Positions 45,519-54,596 of a stretch of 64,000 nt of DNA are shown here, piece after piece. Source of the stretch: Myxococcus fulvus (lineage in GTDB: Bacteria; Myxococcota; Myxococcia; Myxococcales; Myxococcaceae); assembly GCF_900111765.1 (NCBI RefSeq), contig NZ_FOIB01000009.1, forward strand, positions 1 to 64,000, given 5' to 3'. The notes beneath the pieces were generated by a model. The model saw nothing but the letters and a program-made list of their open reading frames with translations, did no database searches and was not told the DNA's origin. The number at the start of each line of letters is the position of its first letter. Positions within the stretch are counted from its first letter, which is position 1. Made by a program: the position numbers and the translations under genes.

Positions 45519-46205
45519 CTATTCCTGGACGGTCAGCGAGCCTCCGACAGTGCTCACTTCCACCGTGTGGGTGCCCGCGCCATAGGTCTTCTTCTTCGAC
45601 CCGAGGCTGACAGAGCTCCCGTTGAAACTGCCCCCCACGGAACTGAATTCCACCCGCGCGTCCGCTCGCTCCGGCAGCTTCAGCCGGACGTTGCCCGACA
45701 CGGTACTGACCTCCGTGTCCTCGAGCTTCCGGGGAGCCAGTACCACCTCTCCCTCAACGCTGCTCACCGACAAACGTCGCTCCGAGCCGTTCACTTCCAC
45801 ACGGCCGTTGACGGTGGAGTGCTTCTGCGGGCCCGTCACCCCCTTCACCACCACCCCCGCGTTCACCACCGACACTTCCAGCTCGGACGCCTTCGGCACC
45901 TTCACCACGAAGCGCATCGCCCCCGCCGTGCCCTTGCACGACTGCCACCGCTCCTCACAGGGGCCGCAGCACGCCCTCGCCCGCACCTGGTCACCCTCCT
46001 GGGTGACCTCGACTTCCATCCGAGGACCAGAATCTCCGGGATTTTCCGGAACAGCCTCGATTACCACACTATTCCCGTCTACCGCATCTACGCGAACGGC
46101 GCCATTAACATTGGACAGGTGAACCTGAGGGGTTCCGTCCGTGTCGAACTTCCAGGTCTGGGTCGCCGGCGCGGCGGCGAGGATGGCCAGGAGGGGCAGC
46201 AACAT
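45519..46205 (-). CDS. DUF4097 family exported beta-repeat protein
   Basis: A 228-residue protein with signal peptide LLPLLAILAAAPA. The mature protein is a run of short beta strands in the DUF4097 style: VHLSNVNGAVRVDAVDG, HSTVNGRVEVNGS, SVSSVEGEVVLAP, EVSTVSGNVRLKLP, VEFSSVGGSF and VEVSTVGGSL. Together these predict a solenoid-like beta fold. It also has a small cysteine cluster (ARACCGPCEERWQSCKG) that may be a disulfide knot. Function unknown. It is monocistronic, with its own terminator. Confidence 0.8.
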   Translation of the reverse strand: MLLPLLAILAAAPATQTWKFDTDGTPQVHLSNVNGAVRVDAVDGNSVVIEAVPENPGDSGPRMEVEVTQEGDQVRARACCGPCEERWQSCKGTAGAMRFVVKVPKASELEVSVVNAGVVVKGVTGPQKHSTVNGRVEVNGSERRLSVSSVEGEVVLAPRKLEDTEVSTVSGNVRLKLPERADARVEFSSVGGSFNGSSVSLGSKKKTYGAGTHTVEVSTVGGSLTVQE

Positions 46206-46311
46206 GGCGGGTGCTCCGAGGTAGGGTAGGTCCACCCCACCCTACGGAGGAGCCGGCCCCCCATTGCCGGCGAACGACGCGAAGTATCCACGGCGGTCTG
46301 ACATTCCCTGG

Positions 46312-47460
46312 CTAGGGACCGTGGACCACCCGTTGATACAGCGCGTCATGGAGGCGGATCAGCCGCTCCAGGGACAGCTCGCGGGCGACGAAGTCCCGGG
46401 CGGAGCGGCCCATGCGGCGGGCCTTCTCGGGGTCCGAGAGGAGCTGGCTGATGGCCTGGGCGAGCTGGGCGGGGCGCTCGGGAGGGACGACGAGCCCGCG
46501 CTCGCCGTCGCGCACCAGGTCCGTGTTGCCGCCCACGCGCGTGACGACCATGGGCAGGCCCGCGGCCATGCCCTCCATGACGGCGTTGGACATGCCCTCC
46601 GCGCTGGAGCACAGCACGCCCACGGTGGCGCGCGACAGGATGGCGGCCACGTCCGTGCGGTGACGCAGGAAGTGGACGGTGTCGGAGACGCCCAGCTCCG
46701 CGGCCAGCTTCTCCAGGCTCTTGCGCCGGGGGCCGTCGCCCACGAGGAAGGCATGCAGCGGCGTGCCGCCGTGGTGGAGCATGGCCAGGGCGAGCAGCAG
46801 GTCCTCCTGGCGCTTCACCGGGTGGTTCATGTTGGCGACGTGCACGAGCACCGGCGCGTCACCGGTGTCCGGCAGCGGCGCCTTGAGGCCCTCGCGCATG
46901 CGCGCATCGAAGCGGGCCAGGTCCAGGCCGTTGTGGATGACGGACACGCGGGAGGCGGGCAGGCCCTCCTCCTCCACCAGCATGCGCCGGATGGCCTCCG
47001 CGTTGGCCACCACGTGGTCCGCCATGGCCGTCAGCCGCGAGTGCACGGCGCGCCGGGCGGTGCCCTGCCAGTGGGACAAATCCAACCGGCCGACGATGAC
47101 CTTCACGCCGGCGAGCTTCGCGGCGGGCACGGCGATGAGCGTGGAGTAGAAGTCGTGCACGTGGACCAGGTCCACGCGGTTGGACCTCAGCCACCGCGCC
47201 ATGCGCATCACCTGGTACGCGGTGTTGGGCTGCGCGACGGAGCCCTTGAGCGGGAAGCTCTCCGCGGTGTGGCCCAGCTTCCACACCGCGCCCATCAGCG
47301 GCCCCGCGTCCTCGAGCACGGCGACCTGGAGCTGGTAGCTGGGGGGCAGGCCCCGGAGCAGCTCCAGCACCTGCACCTCCGTCCCGCCGATGTGGAACGA
47401 GCGGGTGAACTGCACCAGGCGCATGGGCCTGGCCCCCATCATCACCTCTTCACGCCGCAT
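46312..47460 (-). CDS. Glycosyltransferase family 4
   Basis: A 382-residue GT-B-fold glycosyltransferase. The N-terminal glycine loop FHIGGTEVQVLELL binds the acceptor side. The C-terminal domain carries FLVGDGPRRKSLEKLA and the nucleotide-sugar motif SSAEGMSNAVMEGMAAGLPMV with the second Glu of the E-x7-E pair, then VTRVGGNTDLV. It probably adds a sugar to a lipid-linked oligosaccharide. The start at 47460 overlaps the upstream O-antigen-ligase gene by 11 bp, so the two are coupled. Confidence 0.9.
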   Translation of the reverse strand: MRREEVMMGARPMRLVQFTRSFHIGGTEVQVLELLRGLPPSYQLQVAVLEDAGPLMGAVWKLGHTAESFPLKGSVAQPNTAYQVMRMARWLRSNRVDLVHVHDFYSTLIAVPAAKLAGVKVIVGRLDLSHWQGTARRAVHSRLTAMADHVVANAEAIRRMLVEEEGLPASRVSVIHNGLDLARFDARMREGLKAPLPDTGDAPVLVHVANMNHPVKRQEDLLLALAMLHHGGTPLHAFLVGDGPRRKSLEKLAAELGVSDTVHFLRHRTDVAAILSRATVGVLCSSAEGMSNAVMEGMAAGLPMVVTRVGGNTDLVRDGERGLVVPPERPAQLAQAISQLLSDPEKARRMGRSARDFVARELSLERLIRLHDALYQRVVHGP

Positions 47461-48736
47461 GTCCCGACCCCTCCCACGCCCCCACCGGTGCGGCGGACGA
47501 GCGTCCCTCCGGCACACCCTGCGTCTCCTTGGCCTCCTCCGCCCGGGCGATGCGGTGCGCGGCGGCCGCCAGGCCGAAGAGCACGTAGCAGTGCGCGGAG
47601 AGGATGTAGCCGGAGAACAGGTCACACACGAGATAGCCGGCCACCGCGGCCGACAGCGCTCGCGCCATCCATCCCATCGTGCGGCTGGTGGACGCGGCGA
47701 ACGCCCCACCCGACGCGCCTCCCGCGAACACCAGGAAGAAGGCCAGGCCCACCCAGCCCAGCTCTCCGATGACGTCCAGGAAGATGTTGTGCGCCACGTA
47801 CGCGCGCGTCGCCTCCGGAGGCGCGTACTCCGCCCACGCGTAGCGGAAGCTGCCCGCGCCCACGCCCAACAGCGGCTTGTCCAGGCTCATGCGGCTGGCC
47901 ACCTGCCACGCGTAGACGCGGCCCATGGCGGACGCGTCCTCGTGGAAGGCCGCCACCGTCTCGTTGCGCGCCCAGAAGCTGTCCGGCGCGAACACCACCA
48001 GGCCCACCACGAAGAGCGAGCCCACGACGATGGCCTGGATGCGGCGCTTCTCACGGAAGGCCCACAGGCCCATCGCCACGGACAGACCGATGAAGCCGCC
48101 GCGCGAGTGCGACAGGACGATGGCCACCACCGCCAGCACCGCCGCCACCAGGCACGCAATCCGCCACACCCAGGCGCTGCCCTTGCGCGCCACGAAGGCG
48201 ACGGCCAGCGGCACCACCAGCACCAGGTTCATGGCCATGTGGTTCGGGTCCGCGTACACGCCCACCCAGCGCGCGCGGAAGCCCTCCACCAGGTCCTCAC
48301 CCACCATGTACCAGTTGATGACGCCGATGGACGTCACCACCGAGGCCAGCACCATGGCGCCGCACACGACGACCAGCCGCTTGCCGCTGGTGATGACGTT
48401 GACGAGCGTGAGGTAGATGGCCGTCAGCTTCAAGAGCTCGATGCCCGTGTAGCGCGCGACCTCCGCGTTCACCGCCCACGACACGGACAGCACCGCCAGC
48501 GAGGAGAAACCGATGAGCGCCCACCCTCGCGCTCCGTCCAGGTAGAGCGGCTCGCCGCGCCCCAGCCTGCGAATCAACATCAAACCCGCCGCCACCACCG
48601 ACGTCATCAGCGCCAGCCGCAGCGGCGCCAAGGCCGGAATCCATTCGCCCGGCACCGCGTACATCACCGCGGCGAAAGCGGTCAGCGAATAGAAGGCCCA
48701 CACATCACGGCGCTGCCCCTGCTCTCCCGGCACCAT
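47450..48736 (-). CDS. O-antigen ligase / polymerase family membrane protein
   Basis: A 428-residue inner-membrane protein with about 10-12 transmembrane helices, of the Wzy/WaaL (O-Ag_lig) superfamily. The signature region is RWVGVYADPNHMAMNLVLV, followed by VLSHSRGGFIGLSVAM and later KPLLGVGAGSFRYAWAEY with an invariant large periplasmic loop. It joins or polymerises polysaccharide chains. The ATG at 48736 follows a strong GGAGGAGGG. It precedes the glycosyltransferase and together they suggest a small envelope-polysaccharide unit. Ligase and polymerase cannot be told apart by sequence. Confidence 0.85.
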   Translation of the reverse strand: MVPGEQGQRRDVWAFYSLTAFAAVMYAVPGEWIPALAPLRLALMTSVVAAGLMLIRRLGRGEPLYLDGARGWALIGFSSLAVLSVSWAVNAEVARYTGIELLKLTAIYLTLVNVITSGKRLVVVCGAMVLASVVTSIGVINWYMVGEDLVEGFRARWVGVYADPNHMAMNLVLVVPLAVAFVARKGSAWVWRIACLVAAVLAVVAIVLSHSRGGFIGLSVAMGLWAFREKRRIQAIVVGSLFVVGLVVFAPDSFWARNETVAAFHEDASAMGRVYAWQVASRMSLDKPLLGVGAGSFRYAWAEYAPPEATRAYVAHNIFLDVIGELGWVGLAFFLVFAGGASGGAFAASTSRTMGWMARALSAAVAGYLVCDLFSGYILSAHCYVLFGLAAAAHRIARAEEAKETQGVPEGRSSAAPVGAWEGSGHAA

Positions 48737-48886
48737 GTCCCTCCTCCTCTGGCAGTCACACGCGTACACCTCCGCGTGGGGCTGCCTGAAAGCAGAGGGC
48801 GTGCCAGGAGTCGGGCTCGCAACCGCCTGGATCTCCACGGGCTCGGAGGGCCTCCGGAGCACGGAGACCCTCCCAGACTGAAAAAG

Positions 48887-50554
48887 CTACGGCACCGGGC
48901 TGCTCTCCATCGGAAGCACTTCGGAGGCCACGGGGCTCCACGTCGTGTCCTGGAGCCACGCCGCGCCCAGCTCCTCGAGCAGCTTCGCGAGCGTCACGCC
49001 CACCATGCGGCGCAGCTCCTCGCGGGCCGTCTGGGGCACCGCGCCCTCCAGCCCCGCCAGCGCGCGTTCAGTAGCGGACGCAAGCAGCCGGGGCGCCTGG
49101 GGGGTGCCCTCGAAGAGACGGGCGCCCAGCTCCGCCCCTCGGCCCAGGGGCACGGGGCGCGCTTCCGCCCGGCCGTCCAGGATGGCCATGGCCACCACGG
49201 CGGCGAACAGGCGCGGGACACCGAGCGACTCGAGCGGCGCGCCGAAGCGGGCCACGGCCTGACGCGCGGCCTCGGGCGTCCCACCGAGCACCCCGCGCAG
49301 CACGTCCACCTGCGCCTCCGCGCGCGTGAGCACCGCCTCGCTGGCGGAAATCTCCCGCAGGGAGCGGAAGGGCACGGGCTCCGCGCCCTCCACCTTCAGC
49401 GCGCGCCGGGGGCGCTTGCGGCGCAGGGCCTCCAGCGCGGCGGCCTCCTCCGGCAGCACCAGCAGCACGCCGTCCACCACGGCGCCGGGGGACTTCGCCA
49501 GGCGGTCCGCGCGGTACTTGAGCTGGAGCGTCAGCGTGAAGCCCGTCTGGAAGACGCGCCGCAGGGGCACGTCGCGCAGCACCTCCGTCGCCTGAGAGGG
49601 GTCCGCGCCCGTCAGGTACTCCAGGCCGAGCGACAGGGAGTCGCGCGTCATCTCCCCCACGCGGCGCACGGCGTCCAGGTCGCCCGGGTCCTCGAGTTCC
49701 GCGACCAGCGCCGCGTTGGCGACGCCCGCGAGCTCGTCCTCGGCGTTCTGCCGCTCCAGCGCCGTCAGGCCCCGGAACGACGCCTCTAGGTAGTCCACGT
49801 GGCCCTGCGAGGCGGCCAGCGCGCTGGTGACGAGGGGCTTCTTCGGCGCGGCCAGGTCCACGCGGCTGAAGAGCGCCACCGCGTCCTCCAGCGACGGGAA
49901 GCCCATGTCCACCAGGCGCCCCTTGCGGAACTGGAAGGCCGTCTCCTCCAGCTCGCCGGGAATCTCCCAGCGCACGGCCTCCAGCAGGCGCACCGCCTCG
50001 AAGGGGTTCTCCGCGATGAGGTCGTTGACCAGCGCGCGCACGGCGGACATCTCCACGCCCTCGGTGGTGATCTCCACCAGGTAGCGCCCCTCGGGCGTCT
50101 CCAGCGTCACGCCCTGCGGGTTGACGTCCGGGTTCTCCTCCTTGTCGTGCAGCACGACGAACTCGCGCAGCACCAGCTCCAGCACCTCCAAATCCAACGC
50201 GTGCAGCTTGCGCAGGTATTCGGAGGTGTCGTCGAAGCCGCCGCGCGCGGCGCGCAGCCACGTGAGGGCGGCGTGCGGGTCCACCTTGTCGCGCTTCCAC
50301 GCGCCCAGGTCCACGAAGGCGCGGAACTGCGCGGGGGACGCGAGCTGCACCAGCTCCGTCGCGTCCGCCAGGCCCACCTCCTGGATGGTGAGGTAGAGGC
50401 TCTCCGGAGGCAGGGCGCGCACCACCGCGCCCGCATCCGCGCCCTCCAGCAGCGCTTCCACCCGCCGCCGGGGCGACAGCCCCATCAACCGCTGCTGCAG
50501 CTCGCGCAAGGCGAGCTGCGAATCCCTGCCATTACCCTTGCCGTTCTCGGACAC
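48887..50554 (-). CDS. DUF6178 family protein
   Basis: A 555-residue soluble, mostly helical protein of a family without known function. The segment GGFDDTSEYLRKLHALDLEVLELVLRE and the neighbouring EGRYLVEITTEGVEMSAVRALVNDL are what I recognise as DUF6178. No catalytic motif is visible. The GTG at 50554 (VSENGKGNGRD) is used; an extension to 50614 adds 20 unlikely residues. It follows engB and the cytochrome gene on the same strand, so it may be in their operon. Confidence 0.75.
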   Translation of the reverse strand: MSENGKGNGRDSQLALRELQQRLMGLSPRRRVEALLEGADAGAVVRALPPESLYLTIQEVGLADATELVQLASPAQFRAFVDLGAWKRDKVDPHAALTWLRAARGGFDDTSEYLRKLHALDLEVLELVLREFVVLHDKEENPDVNPQGVTLETPEGRYLVEITTEGVEMSAVRALVNDLIAENPFEAVRLLEAVRWEIPGELEETAFQFRKGRLVDMGFPSLEDAVALFSRVDLAAPKKPLVTSALAASQGHVDYLEASFRGLTALERQNAEDELAGVANAALVAELEDPGDLDAVRRVGEMTRDSLSLGLEYLTGADPSQATEVLRDVPLRRVFQTGFTLTLQLKYRADRLAKSPGAVVDGVLLVLPEEAAALEALRRKRPRRALKVEGAEPVPFRSLREISASEAVLTRAEAQVDVLRGVLGGTPEAARQAVARFGAPLESLGVPRLFAAVVAMAILDGRAEARPVPLGRGAELGARLFEGTPQAPRLLASATERALAGLEGAVPQTAREELRRMVGVTLAKLLEELGAAWLQDTTWSPVASEVLPMESSPVP

Positions 50555-50626
50555 GGCGGCGTGCCTACCACAGGCCCCCTCCCGCCGGGAGGGGAACCCC
50601 GCCCGAGCGGCCACTACCCGATGGAG

Positions 50627-51274
50627 TCAGTCCGGGTCCTGGGCGGCTTCCGCGCGCACCCGCGAGGCCCGGCCGAAGGTGTCCAGCAGCGCGCCCCAGA
50701 CCTCGTCCACGCCCCGCCGCTCCGTCGAGGAGAACGGCAGCACCGCCTCCAGCGGCAGGTCCATCAGCTTCGCCAGCTCCTGGAGCCGGGGGCGCGTCTT
50801 CGCCTTGGTGAGGCGGTCGATCTTGGTGGCGACCACCATCACCTTGCGCTTGTGCGCCTGGAGGTAGTCGAGCGTGGCCAGGTCGTCCGGCGTGGGACCC
50901 ACCTCCGCGTCGATGATGCTCACCACGACCTCCAGGCGGTGCCGCTTCTCCAGGTAGGTGGTGATCATCTTCTCCCACTGGGCCTTGTCCGTCTTGCTGG
51001 CGCGGGCGAAGCCGTAGCCGGGCAAATCACACAGGCGCACCTGGTAGCGGGCGGTGCCGCGCTCCAGGTCCACGTCGAAGAAGTTGAGCGTGCGCGTGCG
51101 TCCGGGGGTGTTCGACACGCGCACCAGCTTCTTGCGGTTGGTGAGCGTGTTGATCATGGAGGACTTGCCCACGTTGGAGCGGCCCACGAAGGCCACCTCC
51201 GCGGTGTGCCCCTGCGGATAGCCCTTGGGCTCCACGGCGGTGATGACGAAGCGGGCGTCGAGAATCTTGATCAC
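50627..51274 (-). CDS. engB: Ribosome biogenesis GTPase EngB/YsxC
   Basis: A 215-residue TRAFAC GTPase required for assembly of the large ribosomal subunit. G1 is VAFVGRSNVGKSSMIN, the G2 region is SNTPGRTRTLNFF, G3 is LCDLPGYGFA, G4 is VVATKIDRL and G5 is VLPFSST. The start is a GTG at 51274. Length is close to the family norm with a short extra C-terminal tail (RVRAEAAQDPD). It is only 7 bp after the tetraheme cytochrome gene. Confidence 0.96.
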   Translation of the reverse strand: MIKILDARFVITAVEPKGYPQGHTAEVAFVGRSNVGKSSMINTLTNRKKLVRVSNTPGRTRTLNFFDVDLERGTARYQVRLCDLPGYGFARASKTDKAQWEKMITTYLEKRHRLEVVVSIIDAEVGPTPDDLATLDYLQAHKRKVMVVATKIDRLTKAKTRPRLQELAKLMDLPLEAVLPFSSTERRGVDEVWGALLDTFGRASRVRAEAAQDPD

Positions 51275-51281
51275 GTAGCGG

Positions 51282-51788
51282 CTATTTCTTCGCGGTGGCG
51301 GGAGGAGGCGTCGTCGAGGCGGCCTCGGTCCGGGCGGCGCGACGGGCGCGCTCGGCGGACCAGTGGTCGATGGCCTTCAGCGACTCCTTGAAATCGAACG
51401 GCCGCAGGGAGGGCGAGGAGGCGTCATGGCAGGAGCGGCACTGCTTCTCGGATGGGTCCACCAGCCCCACCAGCCGCGCCAGCTCCGGGTCCTTCATCAC
51501 GTACTCCGGCGAGTAGTACTGCCCCCCACCGTGACATGTCTCACAGCTCACACTCGCCTGCGTCTGGGCCACCTGATCCGGCGAGTGGCACGACAGGCAG
51601 CGTCCGTCCTTCTGCTGCTGCTCGGACAGGGAGCTCACGGCCCGGGCGTGCTTGGACTGCATCCACGCCTCGTAGGCCTCCGGGTGGCAGCCCTTGCAGC
51701 TGTCAGCGCCGACGAAATCAGCCGCCCCCGCCACGCCACAGAGGGCCAGCAGGAGGACGGGCAGGAGCCGGATGCCAGGAGCGCGCAT
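51282..51788 (-). CDS. Secreted tetraheme c-type cytochrome
   Basis: A 168-residue exported protein. The signal peptide is LLPVLLLALCGVAGA. Four CxxCH heme-binding motifs are present (CKGCH, CLSCH, CETCH, CRSCH), with extra histidines (SKHARAV, CHGGGQYYSPEY) that could be axial ligands. The pattern resembles cytochrome c554-type proteins. The C-terminus is basic and Ala/Pro-rich. It should act in the periplasm as an electron carrier. The gene lies just upstream of engB on the same strand, an unexpected partner. Confidence 0.9.
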   Translation of the reverse strand: MRAPGIRLLPVLLLALCGVAGAADFVGADSCKGCHPEAYEAWMQSKHARAVSSLSEQQQKDGRCLSCHSPDQVAQTQASVSCETCHGGGQYYSPEYVMKDPELARLVGLVDPSEKQCRSCHDASSPSLRPFDFKESLKAIDHWSAERARRAARTEAASTTPPPATAKK

Positions 51789-51918
51789 GACCTCGCGAAG
51801 TAACACTCCCCCCCGGACGGGGCAAGGCGTCTCGTGGTTGAATGCCAGCGGGAATCGTCCGTTGAAAAGAGAGGGCAGCGCTTGAGCCCCGCCCGCCCTT
51901 TCCATTAGGGAGGATGTC

Positions 51919-52386
51919 GTGATGAGGACCTTGATTGCGCTCGCCGTGGTTGCCTTCGCCCTTCCCGCTGTCGCCAAGCCCTGGCAGGGCGTGGAGCCCG
52001 GCGTCACCAAGAAGGACGAGGTCATCAAGAAGTTCGGTGAGCCCTCGCGCACCGTGGGCCAGGACGGCAAGGAGACCATCGCCTACCTGGGCAAGGAGGC
52101 CATCAAGGGCACCAGCCAGGCGCAGTTCAAGGTGGACGCCGGCGGGGTCATCGAGCGCATCGACGTGTTCCCCGGGCCCATCATCGACAAGGAGACCATC
52201 GAGACGAGCTACGGCCCCGCGTGCCCGTCCGGTCCGGTGCCCTCGTCGCCCTGCTACCAGCGCAAGCTGACGGACGACTTCCGCACCTACTTCCTCTACC
52301 CCAAGCTGGGGCTGGCCATCTTCTTCAACGAGGACGGCAAGACGGTGCAGTCGCTCACGTTCACCACGCAGAAGGCCGCGAAGTAG
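51919..52386 (+). CDS. Small secreted protein with SmpA-like N-terminus
   Basis: A 155-residue exported protein. The signal peptide is MRTLIALAVVAFALPAVA. The mature part begins with WQGVEPGVTKKDEVIKKFGEPS, a helix-turn typical of BamE/SmpA-like and related two-layer domains, and continues with a beta-rich region. Two cysteines (ACPSGPVPSSPC) may form a disulfide. GTG (51919) and ATG (51922) are adjacent possible starts; GGGAGG is optimally spaced for either. It precedes coaE by 10 bp. Function unknown. Confidence 0.7.
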   Translation: MMRTLIALAVVAFALPAVAKPWQGVEPGVTKKDEVIKKFGEPSRTVGQDGKETIAYLGKEAIKGTSQAQFKVDAGGVIERIDVFPGPIIDKETIETSYGPACPSGPVPSSPCYQRKLTDDFRTYFLYPKLGLAIFFNEDGKTVQSLTFTTQKAAK

Positions 52387-52396
52387 GACCGCGCCC

Positions 52397-52993
52397 GTGC
52401 ACGTCTTCGGGCTGACGGGCGGCATCTCCTCCGGAAAGAGCACCGTCACCCGGATGCTGCGGGAGCTGGGCGCGGAGGTCCTCGACGCGGATGTGCTCGC
52501 CCGCGAGGTGGTGGAGCCGGGCACCCCGGGGCTGGCCGCCATCGCCGAGCGCTTCCCCGGCGTGGTGGGTCCCGACGGCCGGTTGGACCGGGCGAAGCTG
52601 GGCGCGCGCGTCTTCGGGAACGACGAGGAGCGCGCCGCCCTCAACGCCATCACCCACCCCCTGGTGCGGGAGGCCTTCATCGAGAAGGTCCAGGCCCTGG
52701 AGGCCCGGGGCGTCACCCGGGTGGTCTACGACGTCCCGCTGCTCGTGGAGTCCGGGATGCACGCGTGGATGGAGGGCACGGCGGTGGTGTGGGTGCCCCG
52801 GGACGTGCAGAAGGCGCGGCTGATGGCGCGCGACGGGCTTGACGCGGCGGCGGCCGAGGCACGGCTGGCCGCCCAGCTCCCCCTGGACGACAAGCGGGCG
52901 GTGGCCACGTGGGTCATCGACAACAGCGGGGATCTGACGTCCACCCGGGAGCAAGTGGAGTCGGTCTGGCGCGCCATGCTCGCGCGCGGCTGA
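52397..52993 (+). CDS. coaE: Dephospho-CoA kinase
   Basis: A 198-residue P-loop kinase catalysing the last step of coenzyme A synthesis. The Walker A motif is GLTGGISSGKSTVTRML. Substrate and lid motifs are EVLDADVLAREVVEPG, ITHPLVREAFIEKV, VVYDVPLLVESGM and ARLAAQLPLDDK, followed by VIDNSGDL. The start is a GTG. Length is normal. It is preceded by the small secreted protein gene and followed after 23 bp by the reductase-like gene. Confidence 0.96.
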   Translation: MHVFGLTGGISSGKSTVTRMLRELGAEVLDADVLAREVVEPGTPGLAAIAERFPGVVGPDGRLDRAKLGARVFGNDEERAALNAITHPLVREAFIEKVQALEARGVTRVVYDVPLLVESGMHAWMEGTAVVWVPRDVQKARLMARDGLDAAAAEARLAAQLPLDDKRAVATWVIDNSGDLTSTREQVESVWRAMLARG

Positions 52994-53016
52994 CGGGCGA
53001 GTATGCTGCGCGCGCA

Positions 53017-54147
53017 ATGAGCGAGACGCGCAAGAAGGCCGGCGGCGGGACGTACTTCATCACCGGCTACCCCGGGTTCATCGGCAAGCGGCTGGTGGAG
53101 CACATCGCCCGGGAGGACCCGAAGGGCCACGTGTACGCGCTGGTCCAGCCCAAGGCGCTGAAGGAGGCCCAGAAGCACGCCTCCAAGCTGAAGGGCGCCA
53201 CCGTGGAGCTGCTCACCGGCGACGTGGTGGACATGCACCTGGGCCTGTCGGGCGAGGAGTACCAGCGCCTGTGCGAGCGGGTGACGGACATCTTCCACCT
53301 GGCCGCCGTCGCGCAGCTGGGCGTGCCCAAGGACACCGCGTGGCGCGTCAACGTGGACGGCACGCGCAACATGCTGGAGCTGGCGCGCGACTGCGAGCAC
53401 CTGGCGCGCTTCAACCACTTCTCCACCTGCTACGTGTCCGGAGACCGGCTGGGCGTCATCGCCGAGGACGAGCTGGACCGGGGCCAGGGCTTCAGGAACC
53501 CGTACGAGGAGACCAAGTTCCAGGCGGAGCGGCTGGTGACGCGCGCGGGGGCCACGCTGCCCGTGACGGTGTACCGGCCCTCCAGCGTGGTGGGCGACTC
53601 GCGCACGGGGGAGATCGACAAGTTCGAGGGGCCCTACTACCTGGGCATCCTGCTGGTGACCTCGCCGCTCGTCGTGCCGCTGCCCCTGCCGGGCAACGGC
53701 GTGGCGCCGCTCAACGTGGTGCCGGTGGACTACGTGGTGGAGGCGGTGTGGCGGCTGTCGAAGGACCCTCGCGCGGCGGGGCGCACCTTCCACCTGGTGG
53801 ACCCGAACCCCATGAGCGCGCGGCGCGTGTACGAGCTCATCGCGGAGAAGGCGAACAAGAAGCTGCCGCGCTTCAACCTGTCCGCGCGCGCCGCCGACGT
53901 GATGCTGCGGCTGCCGGTGTTGGAGAAGCTGGCGCGTCCGCAGCGCGCGGCCATCAGCTACGTGAACCACCTGGCCATCTACAACTGCCACAACACGCTG
54001 GAGCTGCTCGACGGCTCGGGGGTGCGCTGCCCTCCCCTGTCGTCGTATCTGGACCAGCTGGTGGCGTACGTGCGTGAGCAGTACCGCAAGCGCCGCGAGG
54101 GCTCCGAGGTGGAGGACCCGCTGGACCAGGGCACCGCGACGGGGTGA
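53017..54147 (+). CDS. NAD(P)-dependent SDR-type reductase/epimerase
   Basis: A 376-residue extended short-chain dehydrogenase. The nucleotide-binding motif is TYFITGYPGFIGKRLVEHIA, as in fatty-acyl-CoA reductase-like (NAD_binding_4) and related enzymes. The catalytic Tyr-Lys pair is in FRNPYEETKFQAERLV, with the Ser/Thr in NHFSTCYVSGD. A substrate-specific C-terminal region of about 120 residues is uncharacterised. The two hotdog genes that follow at short intervals suggest a role in acyl-chain modification, but this is inference. It is not a close match to any named enzyme I recall. Confidence 0.8.
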   Translation: MSETRKKAGGGTYFITGYPGFIGKRLVEHIAREDPKGHVYALVQPKALKEAQKHASKLKGATVELLTGDVVDMHLGLSGEEYQRLCERVTDIFHLAAVAQLGVPKDTAWRVNVDGTRNMLELARDCEHLARFNHFSTCYVSGDRLGVIAEDELDRGQGFRNPYEETKFQAERLVTRAGATLPVTVYRPSSVVGDSRTGEIDKFEGPYYLGILLVTSPLVVPLPLPGNGVAPLNVVPVDYVVEAVWRLSKDPRAAGRTFHLVDPNPMSARRVYELIAEKANKKLPRFNLSARAADVMLRLPVLEKLARPQRAAISYVNHLAIYNCHNTLELLDGSGVRCPPLSSYLDQLVAYVREQYRKRREGSEVEDPLDQGTATG

Positions 54148-54194
54148 GTTCGTGGGCTGGGCGGGGGGCCGGCCGTGCTAGACAAGACGGCCTC

Positions 54195-54590
54195 ATGGCA
54201 CGCACGTTCCAGGTAGGCGACACCTTCACGCATGTCCGCGAGTGCGACCTGTACCGGCCGATCTACTACGCGGGCGCATCCGGGGACTTCAATCCCATCC
54301 ACATCGACCCGGAGGTCGGCAAGGTGGCCGGCCTGGGCGGCGTCATCCTCCAGGGGTTGTGCACCCTGGGCTGGGCGGTGGAGGCCGTGGCGGTCTTCGT
54401 GGGAGACCCGGGCAGCATCCGCCGGGTGAAGGTGCGCTTCTCGCGCCCCGTGCGTCCGGAGGACACCGTGACGTTCGAGGGCAAGGTGACAGCCATCGAG
54501 GGCGACCGGATGGTCACCGAAGTCACCGCCACCAATCAGCGCGGCGAGGCCGTCCTCAAGGGCGCCGTCGTCGAAGCCTCCCTGGGATAG
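54195..54590 (+). CDS. MaoC-type (R)-specific hydratase subunit, HadB-like
   Basis: A 131-residue hotdog-fold protein. The hydratase catalytic motif is visible as YYAGASGDFNPIHIDPE, with the Asp and His of MaoC/HadB dehydratases. The C-terminal part has VRFSRPVRPEDTVTFEGKV. It should hydrate or dehydrate enoyl/3-hydroxyacyl thioesters. The next gene, 6 bp downstream, looks like the partner subunit, as in mycobacterial HadAB/BC and other heterodimeric dehydratases. Confidence 0.87.
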   Translation: MARTFQVGDTFTHVRECDLYRPIYYAGASGDFNPIHIDPEVGKVAGLGGVILQGLCTLGWAVEAVAVFVGDPGSIRRVKVRFSRPVRPEDTVTFEGKVTAIEGDRMVTEVTATNQRGEAVLKGAVVEASLG

Positions 54591-54596
54591 ACAACC

